A program made the position numbers and the translations under genes. A stretch of DNA of 64,000 bases from Garcia nutans (Eukaryota > Streptophyta > Magnoliopsida > Malpighiales > Euphorbiaceae): the NCBI GenBank assembly GCA_947685225.1, contig CANTUV010000002.1, forward strand, positions 3,906,001-3,970,000, given 5' to 3'. The notes under the pieces are model-generated. The model made no database searches and had not been told where the DNA came from. It was given only the letters and a program-made list of their open reading frames with translations. Shown piece by piece: positions 43,106 through 55,150 of the stretch (positions are counted from its first letter, which is position 1; each line of letters opens with the position of its first letter).

Positions 43106-45941
43106 TTATTCGTCAATGAACACCATGCTTTCCACCATTTTTGCAACTTTGATTTCTTCAAAGTAGGGCTTCACCCTTTGTCCATTGACCTTGAACTTCT
43201 CATTGGTTTTTAAATTAAGCAACTCAACAACCCTATATGGGAATGTTTGAGTAACTTGAAAGGGTCCACTCCAAAGTGACTTCAATTTTCCAGGAAACAA
43301 CCGCATTCATGAATTGAAGAGAAGGACTTTCATTCCCGATTCAAAAGTCCTTCGAAGAATCATCCTGTCATGAATAGCTTTTGTCTTTTCCTTGAAGATC
43401 CTCAAACTCTCATAGGCCTCATTTTGAAGCTCATCAAGCTTGAAAATTTGAAGCATTCTTTGCTTCCTTGCTTCACCTAAGTCTATATTCGTGGTCTTTA
43501 TTGCCCAATAAGCCTTGTGCTCCAATTCCACCGGGAGGTGGCATGCTTTGCCAAAGACCAACCTATAAGGACTCATTCCCAATGGGGTTTTAAAAGCAGT
43601 CCTATACGCCCACAATGCTTCCGAGAGTCAGATTGACCAATCCTTCTGAGTTGTGCTCACTATCTTTTACAAAATCCCCTTGATCTGCTTGTTTGAAATC
43701 TCAGCTTACCCGGATGTTTGGGGATGATATGGAGTTGCCACTTTGTGTCGGATGCCCATCTTGGTCATCAACTTTTCAAACCATTTGTTGTAAAAATGGC
43801 TTCCTCCATCACTCACTATCGCCTTAGGGGTTCCAAACCTACTCAAAATATTCTCCTTCACAAATTTTAACACAATGTTAGCATCATTGGTCCTAGTGGG
43901 GATTGCCTCAACCCACTTGGACACATAATCCACTTCTAGAAGAATATATTCAAAACCAAAGGATTTGGAAAATGGCCCCATGAAATCAATTCCCCATACA
44001 TCAAAAATATCAACCACAATAAAAATATTAAGGGGCATTTCATTCTATTTGCTAATGTTTCCTACTTTTTGGCATTGATCACATCTTATGCAAAAATGAT
44101 AAGCATCCTTAAAAAGAGTAGGCCAATACAAACCACTTTGAAGAATTTTCTCGGCGGTCTTTTGTCCTCCAAAATGTCCCCCGCAATACAAATTGTGGCA
44201 AAATTGTAGCACTTGCTTTTGTTCCTCTTCCAGCACACATCTTCTTATCACTTCATCCCTGCAAATTCTAAACAAGTAAGGCTCATCCCAAAAATAATAC
44301 TTACATGTATGCAAGAATCTCTTCTTTGCCTGGAAGCTCAAATCCTTTCTCACTACACCACAAGAAAGATAATTAGCAATATCAGCATACCATGGTGCTT
44401 GAGTTAAGGAAAACAAGTGTTCATCTGGAAATTTTTTGAAAGCATTTTCACAAGCAATTTCAGCATCATTTTCACAAGAGTTAAGTCTAGAAAGATGGTT
44501 GGCCACTACATTCTCGCTTCCTTTCCTATCTTTGATTTCAACATCGAATTCTTGTATCATCAACACCCATCTAATGAGCCTAGGTTTAGCTTGTGGTTTG
44601 GTCAACAGGTATTTCAAAGCTGTATGATCAGAAAATACTATGACCTTAGAACCTATCAAGTAAGATCTAAATTTGTCTAGCGCAAACACCACAGCTAACA
44701 TTTCTCTCTCAGTGGTCGTGTAATTTACTTGTGCATCGTTTAAAGATAAACTTGCATAATAAATTACACACATCAACTTGTTCACTCTTTGGCCCAAAAC
44801 AGCTCCAATGGCAAAATTCGATGCATCGCACATAATTTCAAATGGCAAATCCCAATTTGGGGCAACAATTATAGGGGCAGAAGTTAGTTTTTCTTTCAAA
44901 AATTTAAAAGCTTCTAAGCACTTTTCATCAAAAACAAATGGGACATCTTTTCCCAACAAATGACACAAAGGGCGTGAAATTTTGGAAAAATCTTTTATAA
45001 ATCTCCTATAAAATCCTGCATGTCCCAAAAAACTTCTAATTCCCTTAACTGATGTGGGTGGAGGTGGGTTCACAATTAATTTAACCTTAGTCTTGTCTAC
45101 CTCAATCCCTTCATGGGAAATAACATGCCCTAAAACAATTCCATGATCAACCATAAATTGACTCTTTTCCCAACTCAATGTAAGATTACATTCAATACAC
45201 CTTTCAAGTACTAGTCAACTTTTCCAAACAATCATCAAAGGAATTACCAAAAATAGAAAAGTCATCCATGAATACCTCAATGCACTTGTCTAACATATCA
45301 GAAAATATGGAAAGCATACACCTTTGAAATGTTCCGGGTGCATTGCAAAGTTCAAATGGCATCCTTCGAAATGTAAATGTCCCAAAGGGACAAGTAAATG
45401 TAGTCTTTAGTTAATCTTCCGGTGCTATCGGGACTTGGTAGTAACCTGAAAGACCATCAAGAAAATAGTAAAAAGCATGTCTATATAATCTATCAAGCAT
45501 TTGATCAATAAATGGCAAAGGAAAGTGATCTTTCTTGGTGACTTTATTTAATTTCCTATAATCTATGCACATCTGCCACCTAGTTTGTGTTCGTGTTGGT
45601 ACTAACTCTCCTTTATCATTCTGGACCACTGTTAACCCTATTTTCTTAGGCACAACATGAACAGGACTAACCCATTCACTATCAGCAATAGGGTAAATTA
45701 CCCCTTCATCCAGTAATTTAAGGACCTCCTTCTTAACAACCTCGCTCATGTTAGGGTTTAGCCTCCTTTGAGACTCTCTCACCGGTTTAGCCCCTTCCTC
45801 TAAGATAATCTTATGCATGCACATAGAGGGACTAATACCCTTAATGTCACTCAACCTCCAACCTATAGCTTTCTTGAATTTTTTCAACATCGTTACAAGC
45901 TTATTTTCTTCCTCACTGGTAAGGGTAGCAGAAATTATCAA
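43106..45941 (-). pseudogene. Element C pol: reverse transcriptase, RNase H, integrase
   Basis: Minus-strand pieces 45941-45411, 45178-44045, 44038-43706, 43615-43307 and 43306-43106. RT has GVIYPIADSEWVSPVHVVPKK, MCIDYRKLNKVT and FMDD (45261-45272, in the closed stretch between the first two pieces). RNase H has CDASNFAIGAVLGQ and SDHTALKYLL. The integrase zinc-binding region ends CIRCDQCQKVGN. Integrase core residues are D in WGIDFMGPF, D in VSDGGSHF and E in AEISNKQ just after an in-frame TAG. The C-terminus has WSGPFQV and no chromodomain, as in Athila. Breaks include TAA at 45411 and others at each piece boundary. Confidence 0.9.
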
Positions 45942-46136
45942 TGGTTAAGAGTTATTCTCCCTAAGAAAAACATATTTCAAATGCTAGGGGAGTTCCTTAA
46001 GATCAACCCCTTGTAGTTTAATTTGCTCTTCTTCAACTTCAAATTCCTCCTCAACACTCTCATCGTCCAAAATGGAATTGTCTTCTTTATTCTCCTCATT
46101 GGAAATCTCTGCTTCTAACTGCAATTTTAGAGCCCT

Positions 46137-48303
46137 TTATAGCTTGTGTTCACCATTATCCTGCAAGAAAACTTCTTGAACAACATTATCAGTAAAATCA
46201 ATGAAAGAGCAATCTTCATATAAAGCACTAGTGGGAATGGGGGAAGTGTTAACAATTGAAAATTCTACAGTTTGTCCCAAAACGGTCATAGCCAGTTTTC
46301 CATTTTTAACATCAATTAAAGTGTTAATTGTGGCCATAAAAGGCCTTCCTAACAAAATTGCATGCTCGGCATCTCGTGGGATTTCTCCCCCCATGTCTAA
46401 GACAATGAAATCAACAGGTACAATCAAACCTCCTACCTTCACTAGAACATCTTCTACGATTCCCTTAGGGTATCTAAGAGTTCTATCCACTAGTTGCAAA
46501 ACCATTTTAGTAGATTTGAGTTCCCCGAGCTCTAGTTTCAAATAAATTGAATATGGCATCAAATTAATACTAGCTCCGAGATCACACATGCCAATGGTCT
46601 CTTTCCCATTCCCCATAGAGATTTTGACTATAAAGCTCCAAGGATCTTTTAGTTTGGGAGGTAACTTATGTTGTAAAACAGCACTTGTTACTTCTGAAAC
46701 TATCACCTTCTCATCCAACTCATACCTTATTTTCTTAGTGTTTAGCTCTTTTAAGAATTTGGCATAAGATGGCATATTTTTTATTACCTCTAGTAAGGGT
46801 AGGTTGATACTTACCTTTGAATGCATGTTATAAATTTCAGAAAATTGCTTATCATGCTTTTCATTTTTTAACCTGCTGGGAAATGGAATTGGTGGTCTGT
46901 ATGGATTTGGAGATTTATGCAGCTTTGGTGCAGCGGATGCCTCCTCTTTATCCTCTTTAGGCTCATTTGGTTCAACTTTTTCTTCTTGCATTTCCTTGCC
47001 ATTTTCTTGCATTGTACCTGCATCAAAGGAATTATCAATGTTATTATCATCGATTTTATTATCAAGTACCTTACCACTTCTCAAAACGGTGATTGCTTTG
47101 GCCTGCTCCGGTTGGCTTGGAAATTTCCCTTTTTGATTGGCTTGAAGTTGATTAGCCAATTGACCCACTTGAGTTTCAACCTTCTTAAGCGATGCTTCTA
47201 AAGAGTCAAACCGCTTATTGTTCAATTCTTGATTTTGAGTGCTCACTTGAATGAAAGCATTCAAATTGTCTTCAAATGAAGGTTTCTTGACCTGCTCTTG
47301 ATTTGAGGGTTGCCCTTGAAATTGGCGACCTCTTTGATATGGTTGGAAAGGCAATTGAGGTGGAGCATGTTGTTGATTCTTCCACAAAAAATTGGGGTGA
47401 TTCCTCCAACCGGGGTTATAAGAATTTGAATATGGGTCATTCCTACCCCTTTGTTGGAACCCTTCAAAAGCAAAAGCTTGTTCTTGCTCCTCTTGAAATG
47501 TATCAAAATTTGAGGGGCACACGTTTGCTTGATGGCCTACAAGACCGCATGATGCGCATGACTCTTGGCTTGGTCCCAACAAGTTTCCTTTGGCATTCAA
47601 CAATTTCACTTGTTTTGTGAGTTCTGCAATTTGCCTAGCCATTTCTGAGTTTGCACTTATCTCGTGTGCTCCTCTTCTTCTTTCTCCAATACTCTTTTGT
47701 TGGGAATTTGCCCCTAACATTTCAAATAATGCAACTATTTCTGCAGCTGTTCTTTCACCCATTGCTCCCCCTACTGCATTATCCACTGTGTTTTGACATT
47801 GTTGAGTTAGCCCATCATAGAAGAATTGATTGAGCAACTATTGTGGATAGTAATGGTGAGGGCACTAAAATAATAATGATTTGAAGCGATCCCACACCTC
47901 ATGAAATGGTTCTCCGTCAAATTGGGTGAAAGTTGCAATACTCCCCCTAAGCTCGGTCTTTTGGTGTGAATAAAACTTTCCCATAAATTTGTTGTAAACC
48001 TCTGTCCATGTGGTTAAAGAATTCTCCAGTAGCTCTGTCCTTCAAACTATATGGGAAACATCTCAACTTGAGTTCATCTTTTGTTAGTGTTTGCAAAGGG
48101 AATGTATGCAATGTTGAGTAAAAATCCCGAATGAAGTTGAGAGGATCTTCATTCGGTAGTCCATGGAAGGATGGCAGCATACTATATTGAGTATTTCTGA
48201 GTTCATAGTTTCTCACTGCGTTGCTCAACCGGATACAAGATGTGGTCACTCCGATGATCGGTCGAGCAAATTCTTTCATAGGTGGCTCTTGTGCATCACC
48301 CAT
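46137..48303 (-). pseudogene. Element C gag-protease polyprotein
   Basis: Minus-strand piece 48303-47947 begins MGDAQEPPMKEFARP and carries FHGLPNEDPLNFIRDF and LKLRCFPYSLKDRA, the gag N-terminal half. A frameshift near 48020 and stops (one near 47862, another just before 47837) interrupt the capsid core FYSHQKTELRGSIATF...FHEVWDRF. The 566-codon piece 47837-46137 resumes at LLNQFFYDGL, has a knuckle-like CASCGLVGHQANVC near residues 93-106, a Gln-rich linker, and an aspartic protease with CDLGASINLMPYS near 416 and ILLGRPFM near 494. Beyond 46137 the frame continues toward RT with at least three stops. The layout matches element A's gag-protease. Confidence 0.9.
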
Positions 48304-48531
48304 TTATGTTTCTATGTTCTCCTCAAACAGCTCTTTGGTATTTTCCCTTTTGTTGCTCAAACGGATTTGGTCCCTCGGGTCTTGGAAGTCTATGGATGTT
48401 GTCTATAAATGGAACAAGTTCGTTTCCTTGAGACCTTCATCCATGCATAAAGTACCTAAGCAATTCAAAAAGAACACTTTAAATGATTTAACAAATAAAT
48501 TAAAACAATCAAACTATCACAAAAATTGCCC

Positions 48532-48549
48532 TCCCTGGCAGCGGCGCCA
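48532..48549 (-). promoter_or_regulatory. Primer binding site of element C (tRNA-Asp type)
   Basis: Plus-strand TCCCTGGCAGCGGCGCCA matches the tRNA-Asp 3' end at 16 of 18 positions, 6 bases inside the 5' LTR. Confidence 0.85.
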
Positions 48550-48555
48550 AAAACT

Positions 48556-50413
48556 TGTGGCGCTTAAATTAACACTATCACAAAGCGGCACTCGCAAGTA
48601 TACGAGGATATTGTAGTGACGGTGATCGCCCCAAGGTCGTTTCCCAAGGAAGGACTTGCATGTAATAGTTCGATTAACATAAAATAATAAACTCGATTGT
48701 GTGATTGGATCGGTGAATTGTAATTAACCTTAGAAATGAAAATGAGTGATTTTATGCAAGAGAAATTCAATTATGGAAATGATGCCTAGGGTTGTAGGTC
48801 CATTTAATCAAATGTTTAATTATCCAATTATCCATTAATATAACCGTGTGCCTTAATTTGTTCCTTAAGATTAATTAGTCAATTATCAACTCACTAGTTT
48901 TCACATTTATGAATTAACAACAACCATTTACTTTACATTAGCAAATTAATAAACCCTAGAACTTATATTTCTAATTCATTCTTAGGGTAGTCAATTGCAT
49001 AGTTCCGATATTAAACTTCTCCTCTCGGTCCGTCATTTAATATTAAGTAATCAATAGGTGGCCAATCTATCAATTTACCTTTAATTTCAATGCAATCAAC
49101 ATATAACAAGGTATATCAATGGAATAATCAAATAAAATAATTTAATCAAATATACTACAACCCAAAGCATGAGTAAATTAGCTCATCATATTCTTTAAAC
49201 AAACACTCATTTCAATATAAACCAAATCAAAGTTATTCATTGCAATATTAATGTTCTTGATACAACAACAACAAATAAGAAATGGATTAAAAGAAAGAGT
49301 TAGAAAAACCCCTTAAGAAGATGTTAAAAATCTGACTCCTTGTCTCTTTCGTAGCTCCCTCTTGGTGTGTGATGATGAACTTCCAGCTCTCTTGAACAAA
49401 TATCTCTCTTCTTGAAGGAGTGGATGATAGCTTTCTCAAATTCTCAACTCTCCAATCAAGCCTCTTAAAACCCTAATCCTCAAGAACTAGTAACTCACTT
49501 CAAAACCAACAATTGTCTTTGCTCTTGGTGTGTGAAAGGAAATGGTGAATGAAGATGAGAGAATGGTATCTTGCTCTCTCAAGCAAGAACCAAGGAAGAA
49601 GACGAAGAAGATGATGAACCCCCTATGTGTAGAGAATGTCCACTAAATATATTCAAGATCCATTTTCCAATCCCCATGCTCTTCCACTTTGAATTGTTTA
49701 AGACACCCATCATTGTTTGTCTCCCACTTTCCAATTTCTTTATATGTTTCTTCCATAAAATGCTCACACTTTTCACTCCTTTTTGTTCTTTTTGTCACCC
49801 ACTAAAACACAACAGCTTACACCTCGTGCAACCTAGCTAAGTGATCCAAGGTGACACGGCCAAGCCTTATGGAGCTTGGCCGTGTCTAGTGTCTTTCTTT
49901 CTTGGGACACAACCATGCTTCTGGCCGTGTCCCTTGTTGGGTGTTTTGACCTTGTGAGACACGGCCAAGGACACGGCCGTGTCATGTGACACTGCCAGTG
50001 TCTTGGCCGTGTCCCTTGATGGTGTCCGTCTCTGCTTCTTTCTTTTCTTTTTTTTTTGCTCTTTTGTTCCTTTGGTGAGACACGGCCAGTGACTTGGCCG
50101 TGTCTCATAACCGTGTTCGCTTCTGGACTTCATTTCTTGAGGGACATGGCTAAGACATGTGGAGCTTGGCCGTGTCACTTGTTTTTCTTCAATTTCTTCA
50201 CTTTTGATGAGAGACACGGCCAAGCCATGTGGAGCTTGGCCGTGTCACTTGCTTTTCTTCAACAAATCCACCAATTTTTTATTAAATAGCTCCATCAAAT
50301 GTACTTCAACCTAAATCAACAACTTCAAACAAACTTAAGTGCAATTTAACATGAAAATTAACTTAAAATCAACAAAAACATCATAGAAAATATATACAAA
50401 ATTGATCTAAACA
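48556..50413 (-). mobile_element. Element C: 5' LTR
   Basis: 1,858 bp, TGTGGCGCTTAAATT...CTAAACA on the plus strand; ATTTA follows at 50414-50418. The CACGGCC cluster lies at 49851-50248. Confidence 0.95.
49851..50248. repeat. CACGGCC palindrome cluster in the C 5' LTR
   Basis: Counterpart of 30859-31250. Several arms differ between the two copies (for example GGGACACAACCATGC against GGGACACGGCCAAGC), so the cluster shows point decay at its CpG sites. Confidence 0.9.
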
Positions 50414-50418
50414 ATTTA

Positions 50419-51763
50419 GAACCAAATTTGTTAAGTCCCAAAGTCATGTAAATGTATGCAACCATGTAAGGTTTGTACTTACCTCATGAGCAACTCACAC
50501 CAATCTAACCACTTCCTCTTCCAAGAAACCTTCGACACTTGGAATAGGACAACTCAATCTCTTTAAAACCTAATCCAAAAATGATTATACACACTCACTT
50601 AGAGATTCACATAAGATAATAAGGATAAGAACCAACTAGGGCAAACTTTACACATGACACGCTCAACAACACGGGTGTGTCCCTGACCGTGCCCTAAACT
50701 CACAACACAGAAGCTTTGACATGCTCAGTAACATGGGCGTGTCACTGCACGTGTCAATTCTCCCTCAACACAGTGGCTATGACATGCTCAGTGACATGGG
50801 CGTGTCACTGCTCATGTCAACACTACTCCAACACAGAAGCTGTGACATGTTCAGTGACATGGGCGTGTCAGTGGTCGTGTCACCCATCCAGAAAATAGAA
50901 CTATTGACACGTCCAAAGACTTGGCCGTGCTCATAGGCGTGTCAGGTCAAAAACCTAATTTCGACACCAAAAATGCCACATCCAACAAACCTCTTCTTAA
51001 ACCCTTTTTCCACTCCAAACAATCTTACCCAAAACCATCAATAAACTATACTAAACTTGCATAACAACAAAACAACTCAAAACAAGCATCAAACACAATC
51101 ACAACCACAATCACAACTCAACCCATACACATTCCGCAACTCTTGCTTCTTTCACTAAACTTAACAATACTCCACACCAACCCCAAAATCACAATCAAAT
51201 AGACAACACAATCTCAAACACATAAAAATTAACCATACACATATCAACAACAACCATTCACCAAACTCAATTCACAAACTCAAAAGAAAACAAAAGAATC
51301 AAGTTGGAAACTTACCAAAAGTGATGAAAACCCTTCAAACTCTAACTTGATCTCTTGAAACACCCTTCATTCTTGAGTTAAGAAGAACAAAATCTCTCTT
51401 TCCCTCTTGTTAATGGTGGTGGCCGGCTAAGCACAAGAAAAAAGAAGAAGATGATAGAAAAGTCAAACAACTCTCACCTCTTAAACCACAAAATTTTCCA
51501 ATTAATCTCTACCAAGCAATTTAAATAATAAAATAATATAAATATCCTCTTCCACTAATATGTAATTTCTAATTCAATTAATCCAAATATCCTTTGACCT
51601 TATAGTAATATGTTGACTTGTATATGTTGTATATATCTTCATATATACAACATATACACACTCCTCTTTCCCTCTTAATCCTTTATACACACTTCAAAAT
51701 CATTTAATCTAATTTTAACAATAATCATTTCTAAAATTTTAGGGTATAGTTTGGGATATTACA
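50419..51763 (-). mobile_element. Element D: 3' LTR, proximal segment
   Basis: It continues 28488-29562, for a total LTR of about 2.4 kb. It ends on the plus strand GGGATATTACA, next to the PPT. It contains the CACG palindrome cluster (50655-50942) and a candidate splice donor (minus strand TTTTG/GTAAGTTTCC, intron from 51315). Confidence 0.85.
50655..50942. repeat. CACG...CGTG palindrome cluster in the D LTR
   Basis: About four repeats of GACATGCTCAGTGACATGG followed by GCGTGTCACTG, ending with GACACGTCCAAAGACTTGG and CCGTGCTCATAGGCGTGTC. The sequence is intermediate between B's CACGCCC type and the CACGGCC type. Confidence 0.8.
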
Positions 51764-51801
51764 ATTCTCCTCCTCTACAAATAAATTTCGTCCTCGAAAT
51801 T
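51764..51801 (-). promoter_or_regulatory. Element D: AGGA-loop hairpin and 3' PPT
   Basis: Minus strand: AATTTCG, loop AGGA, CGAAATT (perfect 7-bp stem, 51784-51801), followed by TGTAGAGGAGGAGAAT and then the LTR start TGTAATATCCC. The hairpin lies 8 bases after the polyprotein stop. Confidence 0.8.
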
Positions 51802-51809
51802 ACTTGATC

Positions 51810-52389
51810 TCAAATCTGAAACAATTGAGGATACTGATCTCGCATCACTTGCTCACTCTCCCAAGTTGTCTCTTCCTTAGCATGATTCTTCCAAAGAACC
51901 TTCACAAGTGGCACTTTCTTATTTTTCAACTCTTTCACTTCATGTGTTAAAATAGCCACTAGTTCTTCAAAAGTCAGATTCAAACTCACCTCAATAGATT
52001 CAATGGACAGAATGTGAGATGGGTCTGATCTGTACCTCCGCAGCATAGAGACATGGAAGACATTATGATTTCTATCCAATTCAGGCGACAAAGTAAGTTG
52101 GTAAGCAACTGGTCCAACTCTCTCCAATACATCATACGGTCCAATGAAATGAGGTCTCAATTTTCCTTTACGGCCAAATCTCAGAATTTTCTTCCAAGGA
52201 GACACTTTCAGAAAAACTTTATCTCCTACATTAAACTCTATGTCTCTCCTCTTCAAATCTGAGTAAGATTTCTGTCGATCTGAAGTTGCTTTCAACCGAT
52301 CCCGAATTATCTTCACTTTCTCTTCCGTTTCTTTAATCAAATCAGGACCAACCAATTTACCTTCTCCAACCTCATCCCAACATAGAGGC
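51810..52389 (-). pseudogene. Element D integrase C-terminus with chromodomain
   Basis: From the E insertion site the frame reads MPLCWDEVGEG, then GPDLIKETEEKVKIIRDRLK, RQKSYSDLKRRDIEFNVGDKVFLKVSPWK and a G-P-F/Y-type block (FIGPYDVLERVGPVAYQL). The chromodomain region has ILTHEVKELKNKKVPLVKVL, then WKNHAKEETTWE and YPQLF. A chromodomain of this form after integrase marks the Tekay/del chromoviruses and is thought to steer integration to chromatin marks. This stretch is intact in itself but is cut from the rest of integrase by element E. Confidence 0.93.
52385..52389. repeat. Target-site duplication of element E (left)
   Basis: GAGGC, repeated at 61246-61250. Joining the flanks across one copy keeps the D integrase reading frame. 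Confidence 0.95.
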
Positions 52390-53230
52390 TGTTATATCCC
52401 AATGTATGCCCTAGAAGTTTTAAATATTATTGTTGTTTTAATTGAATTGAATGTATATGTTAATTTGAAAGAGAAAAGCATTTTTAGAGAAAGTGTATAT
52501 GTTGGGTATATGGTAATATATATAACATATACATAAGTCAATATGGATGGTCAATGCAAGAAGATATTTTAATTGTGATATATGAAATTACCTAATGGGC
52601 ATATAAGTTAAAAGAGGTTAAGTTAAATGATTGAGGGCAATTAGGTAATTGCTTGGTTAGAATTGCTTAGTGGAGATTTAAAGAGGAAAAGGGAGTTGAC
52701 TTGTGTTATTTTTTTTCTTTTCTTCTCCATTGTGTGCCGGCTATCCAAGAGAGGAGAGAGCAAGAGAGGTGTTCTTGATGCTAGAATCAAATTGAAGGAA
52801 GAATCAAAGGTTTTGGTTGGAGATTTGTGAAATTTCTTCATCTAAGGTAAGTACTCTCTTGTTTTCCTTTGGTATTTTGAAGATGTGCTTGATGTGTGTT
52901 GTGATTTGTTGATATCATGATTTAGAGTGTTTGAGAAGTGTTTAAAAGTATGGAAATTGATTGTGAGTTAAAAAGGTTAAATTGGTGTTGGTTTTGTTTG
53001 AAAATGGTAAGTTAAGTGGATGTTGTTATTGAAAGAAGAAGATTGATGTTGGTTTTTAGGGTTTGATGTGGTAAGTGTTTGAATGTATGGTTGATATAGT
53101 GTTAATGTGAATATTGTGATGAATATGTGTTAATAACATGAATTACACCCATTTGAATGAGATTGTGTTGTGTATAAGTTGTTCTTAATTCAATTACAGA
53201 AGTGTTAGTTATGTTTAGGGTTTTATATAT

Positions 53231-53481
53231 GAGAGACACGGCCAAAATAAGAATGGAACACGGCCAAGACCTAATATTTTTGGGAGACACGGCGAAGTTG
53301 AGGGAAGTTTGGCCGTGTTGGATGGATTTTGGAGAGACACGGCCACAAGCTTGGCCGTGTCCCTTGCCCATGTTTGCCACTGCCTGAATTTTGTTGAGAG
53401 ACACGGCCGTGTCCCCTTGCCCGTGTCTGCCTCGGCTTGAATTGTAATTGAGAGACATGGCCATAAGCTTGGCCGTGTCCC
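53231..53481. repeat. CACGGCC palindrome cluster in the E 5' LTR
   Basis: It includes a perfect 14-bp palindrome GACACGGCCGTGTC (53400-53413) and GACACGGCCA...TGGCCGTGTC arms (53336-53361, 6-base spacer), with about five pairs or single arms in all. Confidence 0.9.
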
Positions 53482-54059
53482 TTTATGGTGTTAGCTACTG
53501 TGATTGTTTTTTACTTGTCTCACATTGCTTTGATTCCTCAAAGGTCTTGTTGTACCTAAACTTAAACATAAACACTCTAAACCCTTTGAAAACAAAGGAT
53601 GACCTAAACAAATATATGTGGAACATACATTCATATGATGTTGAGAATTATAGCATACATTTGATGATATTGATGATACTATATGAACAATGTTATGTGT
53701 TATATGAATAATGATATGTTTGCCTAGTTAATGTAATTGATGTTGTATATATCAATGATGGAATATGAAATGTGAATAATATGAAGAGATAAATGATTGT
53801 GTATTTGAAAGATGAATTGCTATAATGTGGATTGAAATGTGATGTAAAGCCATTGTGATTGGCTATGATAACTCAAATGAGAAGTGAAGCCATTGTGATT
53901 GGCAATGATGATTCAATTGAAAGAAATAAGGCATGTTTGCCTAGATGATGATGAGAATTGAAAATGATATTGATGATGAAATAATCAATGAGTTGTGTAG
54001 CTAATGTGTTATTCTATTCTCAGAGTTTATTGTTGGTGGCATGCCTAATATGAGTAACA

Positions 54060-54215
54060 ATCTCTTGAAGTTAGGTTGGCTAAGTCCTTGAAGCCTAATT
54101 GAGATGTTACAACCCTTGAAGCTAGGTTGGATTGGTTTTTGAAGCCAAGTTGGGTTGATGCTTAGCATGCTTTGCTCCCCTTGAAGCTTGGTTAAACCTA
54201 AATCCTTGAAGCCTA
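54060..54215 (+). repeat. CTTGAAGC minisatellite in the E 5' LTR
   Basis: About seven imperfect units of the form CCTTGAAGCCTAGTTGGG, spaced some 20-30 bases apart. Shared with D's LTR. Confidence 0.85.
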
Positions 54216-54737
54216 GTTGGGTCTATGATAATGATAAATGTGATGATTAAACCAAAGCGTTAACTCTGAAAATAGAATGACATATTAGTGTCGTTTGGGC
54301 CCGAGTCTGTCTTTGTTGTCAATATGATATACAAATGTTGAAATAAATGAGTAGTGAGATCTATGGTTGACTTGTTGGAAATGTGATTCATGATTAGTGA
54401 ATTGTGAATAAAATGATGTTATGAAGTATGTTGTGTAATGTGTGTATTGATATATTGATTGTGAGTGTTAATGATGGATTATGATTGATGAATTGTGAAT
54501 AAAACAATGTTATGAAGTATGATGTGTAATGTGTATATTGATATATTGATTATAAGTAATGATGATGGATTGGGGTTGGTGATAATGATATGTATATAAT
54601 ATATGAAATTAGTTGAGATATATGAAAGGTGCAATTCAAAAGGAAAAACATAATAAGAAACTAATGGTACATGGAAGTGATATTTCATTATATGTTAGTA
54701 TTTCTATAATGTATGTTTATATATTATATTTGTACTA

Positions 54738-54774
54738 CTAAGCTCTCGGGCTTAGCGCGGATGTGTAATCGCGC
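54738..54774 (+). other. Conserved hairpin pair in the E 5' LTR
   Basis: CTAAGC, loop TCTCGG, GCTTAG, then GCGCG...CGCGC (10-base spacer), ending two bases before the candidate acceptor AG. Counterparts: 5577-5613 (F), 60852-60888 (E 3' LTR), 28854-28870 (D, first hairpin). Confidence 0.7.
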
Positions 54775-55138
54775 AGGTAACTAGGTGGAAGATATGAAGT
54801 CTTTGTTATGCCACGAGAAGAGTAAGAGTTTGTCGAGACCATCTAGAGGGTGATGCATACATGTATAAAATTTTAATTATGTTGTATTTCTGATAAGAGT
54901 GTATGTATATGTATAAATGAAGTTTTGATAAAGATAAGATTATGATATATATATGTAAGATCATTAAAAATATAATGATTTGTAAATGTTCTTTAAATTA
55001 ATGTATTGTGGTTTGAACTTTGCTAAAGGTTTAAAAAATATATCGAAAAGTGACATCCTTATACCTTATATACTTACTGTATGTATACCAGGTGTATGTA
55101 TAGTACTTATATGAAGTATCGGGGTGTTACAATTATTT

Positions 55139-55150
55139 TGGTATCAGAGC
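55139..55150 (+). promoter_or_regulatory. Primer binding site of element E (initiator tRNA-Met type)
   Basis: TGGTATCAGAGC, 7 bases after the LTR end. The following TTAGGTTCGAG and CTCGGCCTA resemble the start of F's interior. Confidence 0.93.

Larger units (their letters stand above)
29563..50413 (-). mobile_element. Element C: Athila-like retrotransposon with gag, protease, pol and ORF3, split by a copia element
   Basis: 20.9 kb including the 8.3 kb copia insertion, about 12.5 kb without it. It is bounded by 1.86 kb LTRs and an exact ATTTA duplication in D's LTR. Minus-strand order: 5' LTR, tRNA-Asp PBS, gag-protease, RT, RNase H, integrase, GGGAGGCAACCC block, CACGGCC cluster, ORF3, distal hairpin-PPT, copia insertion, proximal hairpin-PPT, 3' LTR. 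No chromodomain follows integrase, as expected for Athila. All frames carry stops. Confidence 0.93.
52847..54776 (+). other. Candidate intron in the E LTR
   Basis: AAG/GTAAGTA donor at 52847 and a GCGCAG/GTAA acceptor ending at 54776, with TACTAAG, a branch-point-like string, about 40 bases before the acceptor. The same pair is in the 3' LTR (58997 and 60890). Confidence 0.4.
52390..55131 (+). mobile_element. Element E: 5' LTR
   Basis: TGTTATATCCCAATG...GGGGTGTTACA. In order: candidate donor (52847), CACGGCC cluster (53231-53481), CTTGAAGC minisatellite (54060-54215), the hairpin pair (54738-54774) and candidate acceptor (54776). It has about 36 bases near 54010-54045 that the 3' LTR lacks. 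Confidence 0.95.

Noticed and set aside
53102..53464. 120-codon minus-strand frame, repeated at 59252-59614
   Set aside because: Duplicated only because it lies in both LTRs of E; it reads through the palindrome cluster and has no protein-like conservation.
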